Position numbers and translations under genes: made by a program
The notes under the pieces: generated by a model
The model's database searches: none
Seen by the model: only the letters and a program-made list of their open reading frames with translations
What the model was told of the DNA's origin: nothing
Source: Clostridiales bacterium
GTDB taxonomy: Bacteria; Bacillota_A; Clostridia; Christensenellales; Christensenellaceae
Assembly: GCA_003149735.1 (NCBI GenBank)
Contig: QANA01000024.1
Span: 1 to 6,288, forward strand
Length of the DNA stretch: 6,288 nt
Direction of reading: 5' to 3'
Part shown: positions 5,218-6,288 of the stretch, piece by piece
Layout: every line of letters begins with the position of its first letter
Numbering within the stretch: position 1 is the stretch's first letter

Positions 5218-6288
5218 GGTTTATCTCGTAAGCAGCGCAGCGAGCGATGAGCGCGGCGTGGAGCTGACGTTTCCTGTTAGCCAGTACGAAATGATGGACG
5301 CTTTCGAGCAGATCCACACGAAGATGCCGGGCGACGTCTACTGGCAGGTGGATGAATTCTACTGTTTTGACTACCTCGCGCCCCATCTGGACGAGAGCAT
5401 GTCGATCTTCGAGTTCAATTCCCTGACGGAGCAGCTTTCCATGCTGGATGGCTATCAGGAAACGGCGCTGGAAGGACTCTTGCAGATGCAGGTCAAGAAT
5501 CATATGCAGGAAAACAGCGGAATCATTACCGTACCGGAGCTGATGATGCTGGCTGCCAACGTGAATCGTTGTCATGTGCTTGCAGATGTGCATTCGAACG
5601 AAGATCTCGGAAAATTCTATGTGAAAAACGGCTTTCGGGAGGATCTGGATGCCCTGCCGGACAGCGTATATGATCTTCTTGACTATGCAAAAATCGGCAA
5701 GCAGATGCGCGAAGATGAATCGGGTGTGTTCACCCCGCACGGCTACGTTGTCCGCACGGAGGAATTGGAGCCGCTGCCGGAGCATGAGCCACAGCGGGAA
5801 ATTTCCTATATGATCCGCCTGACACTCATGAATCATGAAAATGAGCAGAAAACAGCCGTTCTGGACTTGCCTGCAACAGAACAGCGGCTGCTGGAGGTGC
5901 AGGAAGAACTCGACGCGCCGGAATGGTTCGACGCGCAGTTCACCGGCTGCGATGCCATCGTACCGCGGCTGAACACCATGCTGACCGATGTGGAAGATCT
6001 TCCGAGGATCAACGAGCTGGCACAGGCTCTTCAGGAGCTGAAAGCCAGCGGACAGCTCACAAAATTCAAGGCGGTGGTCGGTGCGACGCAGTGTGAGACG
6101 CTGGAAGATGTCTTCGACCGCATTGAAAAGCTGCCGCAATACTGCTTTGAGACAAAAATCCGTGATAGCGACGCGCTGGTGCGCGACGAGCTGGACTTCG
6201 TTCTCGGCGGCAGAGATGCAGACCTGATCTATAAGCACTTGAACTGCGAAGCCTATGCAGAAGATGTCCTCAAGCAGTACGGCGCGGA
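5201..6288 (+). CDS. Tandem-domain ArdA-like antirestriction protein, 3'-truncated by window edge
   Basis: The visible 362 residues start (M)RKVCEVYLVSS from TTG 5201 and run past the end of the window. Unit 1 (about 1-195): VELTFPVSQYEMMDAF, FNSLTEQLSMLDGY helix, LMMLAANVNRCHVLADV, NEDLGKFYV, LLDYAKIGKQM, GVFTPHGYV. Unit 2 (from about 201): ISYMIRLTLMN, AVLDLPATEQRLLEVQEEL, INELAQALQELKASGQLTKF, LEDVFDRIEKLPQYCFE, LNCEAYAEDVLKQYG. Each follows the order of ArdA-like domains, and the helix 'xLxxLxxxLxxLxxxxxxxF' recurs. ArdA of typical size (about 165-170 residues) acts as a dimer mimicking bent DNA; two units in one chain could form a covalent pseudo-dimer or serve different targets, which is inference. 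The protein is strongly acidic. It overlaps the DUF4314 gene by 17 nt with its SD inside that gene, so it is translationally coupled. The two units are strongly diverged from each other and from the copies at the left end. Confidence 0.72.
   Translation, partial: MRKVCEVYLVSSAASDERGVELTFPVSQYEMMDAFEQIHTKMPGDVYWQVDEFYCFDYLAPHLDESMSIFEFNSLTEQLSMLDGYQETALEGLLQMQVKNHMQENSGIITVPELMMLAANVNRCHVLADVHSNEDLGKFYVKNGFREDLDALPDSVYDLLDYAKIGKQMREDESGVFTPHGYVVRTEELEPLPEHEPQREISYMIRLTLMNHENEQKTAVLDLPATEQRLLEVQEELDAPEWFDAQFTGCDAIVPRLNTMLTDVEDLPRINELAQALQELKASGQLTKFKAVVGATQCETLEDVFDRIEKLPQYCFETKIRDSDALVRDELDFVLGGRDADLIYKHLNCEAYAEDVLKQYGA

Noticed and set aside
4979..6238. Long open frame on the minus strand (419 codons)
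   Set aside because: It lies wholly opposite the ends of the DUF4314 and last ArdA-like genes, which have recognisable motifs and good starts. Its translation is rich in His, Arg and Gln with no motif, as expected from the reverse of acidic, Glu/Leu-rich coding sequence.

Overview
The window reads as part of the accessory cargo of an integrative conjugative element or large plasmid from a gut-type Clostridia bacterium (Oscillospiraceae/Lachnospiraceae-like). The evidence is the content: ArdA-like antirestriction domains, a DUF3849 protein, a DUF4314 protein and small uncharacterised proteins, families that I know as typical cargo of Firmicutes conjugative elements. The gene style also fits: purine-rich Shine-Dalgarno (SD) sites, TTG starts, about half G+C by eye, and very tight packing. 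No integrase, relaxase, transfer gene, attachment site, rRNA, tRNA or CRISPR array is visible, so the mobile-element assignment is inference from gene families.

Layout. All genes lie on the + strand and look like one polycistronic unit. (1) Positions 2-661 hold the 3' part of an ArdA-like gene whose start is outside the window. (2) 655-1593 is a second ArdA-like domain fused to an unrelated small domain that has its own in-frame SD and ATG at 1229-1242. (3) 1609-1746 is a 45-residue, single-span membrane protein. (4) 1727-2437 and 2518-3216 are two tandem paralogs, about 60% identical, of an unassigned family; a broken remnant related to the small membrane protein gene lies between them. (5) 3232-3762 encodes a protein with an AbrB/SpoVT-like hairpin near its C-terminus. 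(6) 3752-4219 is a DUF3849 protein. (7) 4222-5217 is a three-module protein starting with DUF4314. (8) 5201-6288 is a third ArdA-like gene with two domain copies, running off the end.

How the genes work together. Junctions are overlaps of 7, 20, 11 and 17 nt or gaps of 2-15 nt; the only larger gap is 80 nt (2438-2517). Most SD sites are encoded in the last codons of the preceding gene, so translational coupling is expected. No convincing promoter or terminator is visible. ArdA proteins mimic B-form DNA and block Type I restriction enzymes; at least four ArdA-like domains in one strand of genes suggest an anti-defence block that protects the element on entry. The paralog pair, the small membrane protein and the DUF proteins have no function I can name; their embedding makes them candidates for related roles, which is inference only.

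The most unusual structure is at the gene ends. Three genes finish with nearly the same 27-nt block, encoding a Gln-Met-Gly-Gly-Met tail and containing the next gene's SD. Two of these genes are paralogs and one is unrelated, which suggests that genes here are exchanged as modules joined at a common stop/SD connector.
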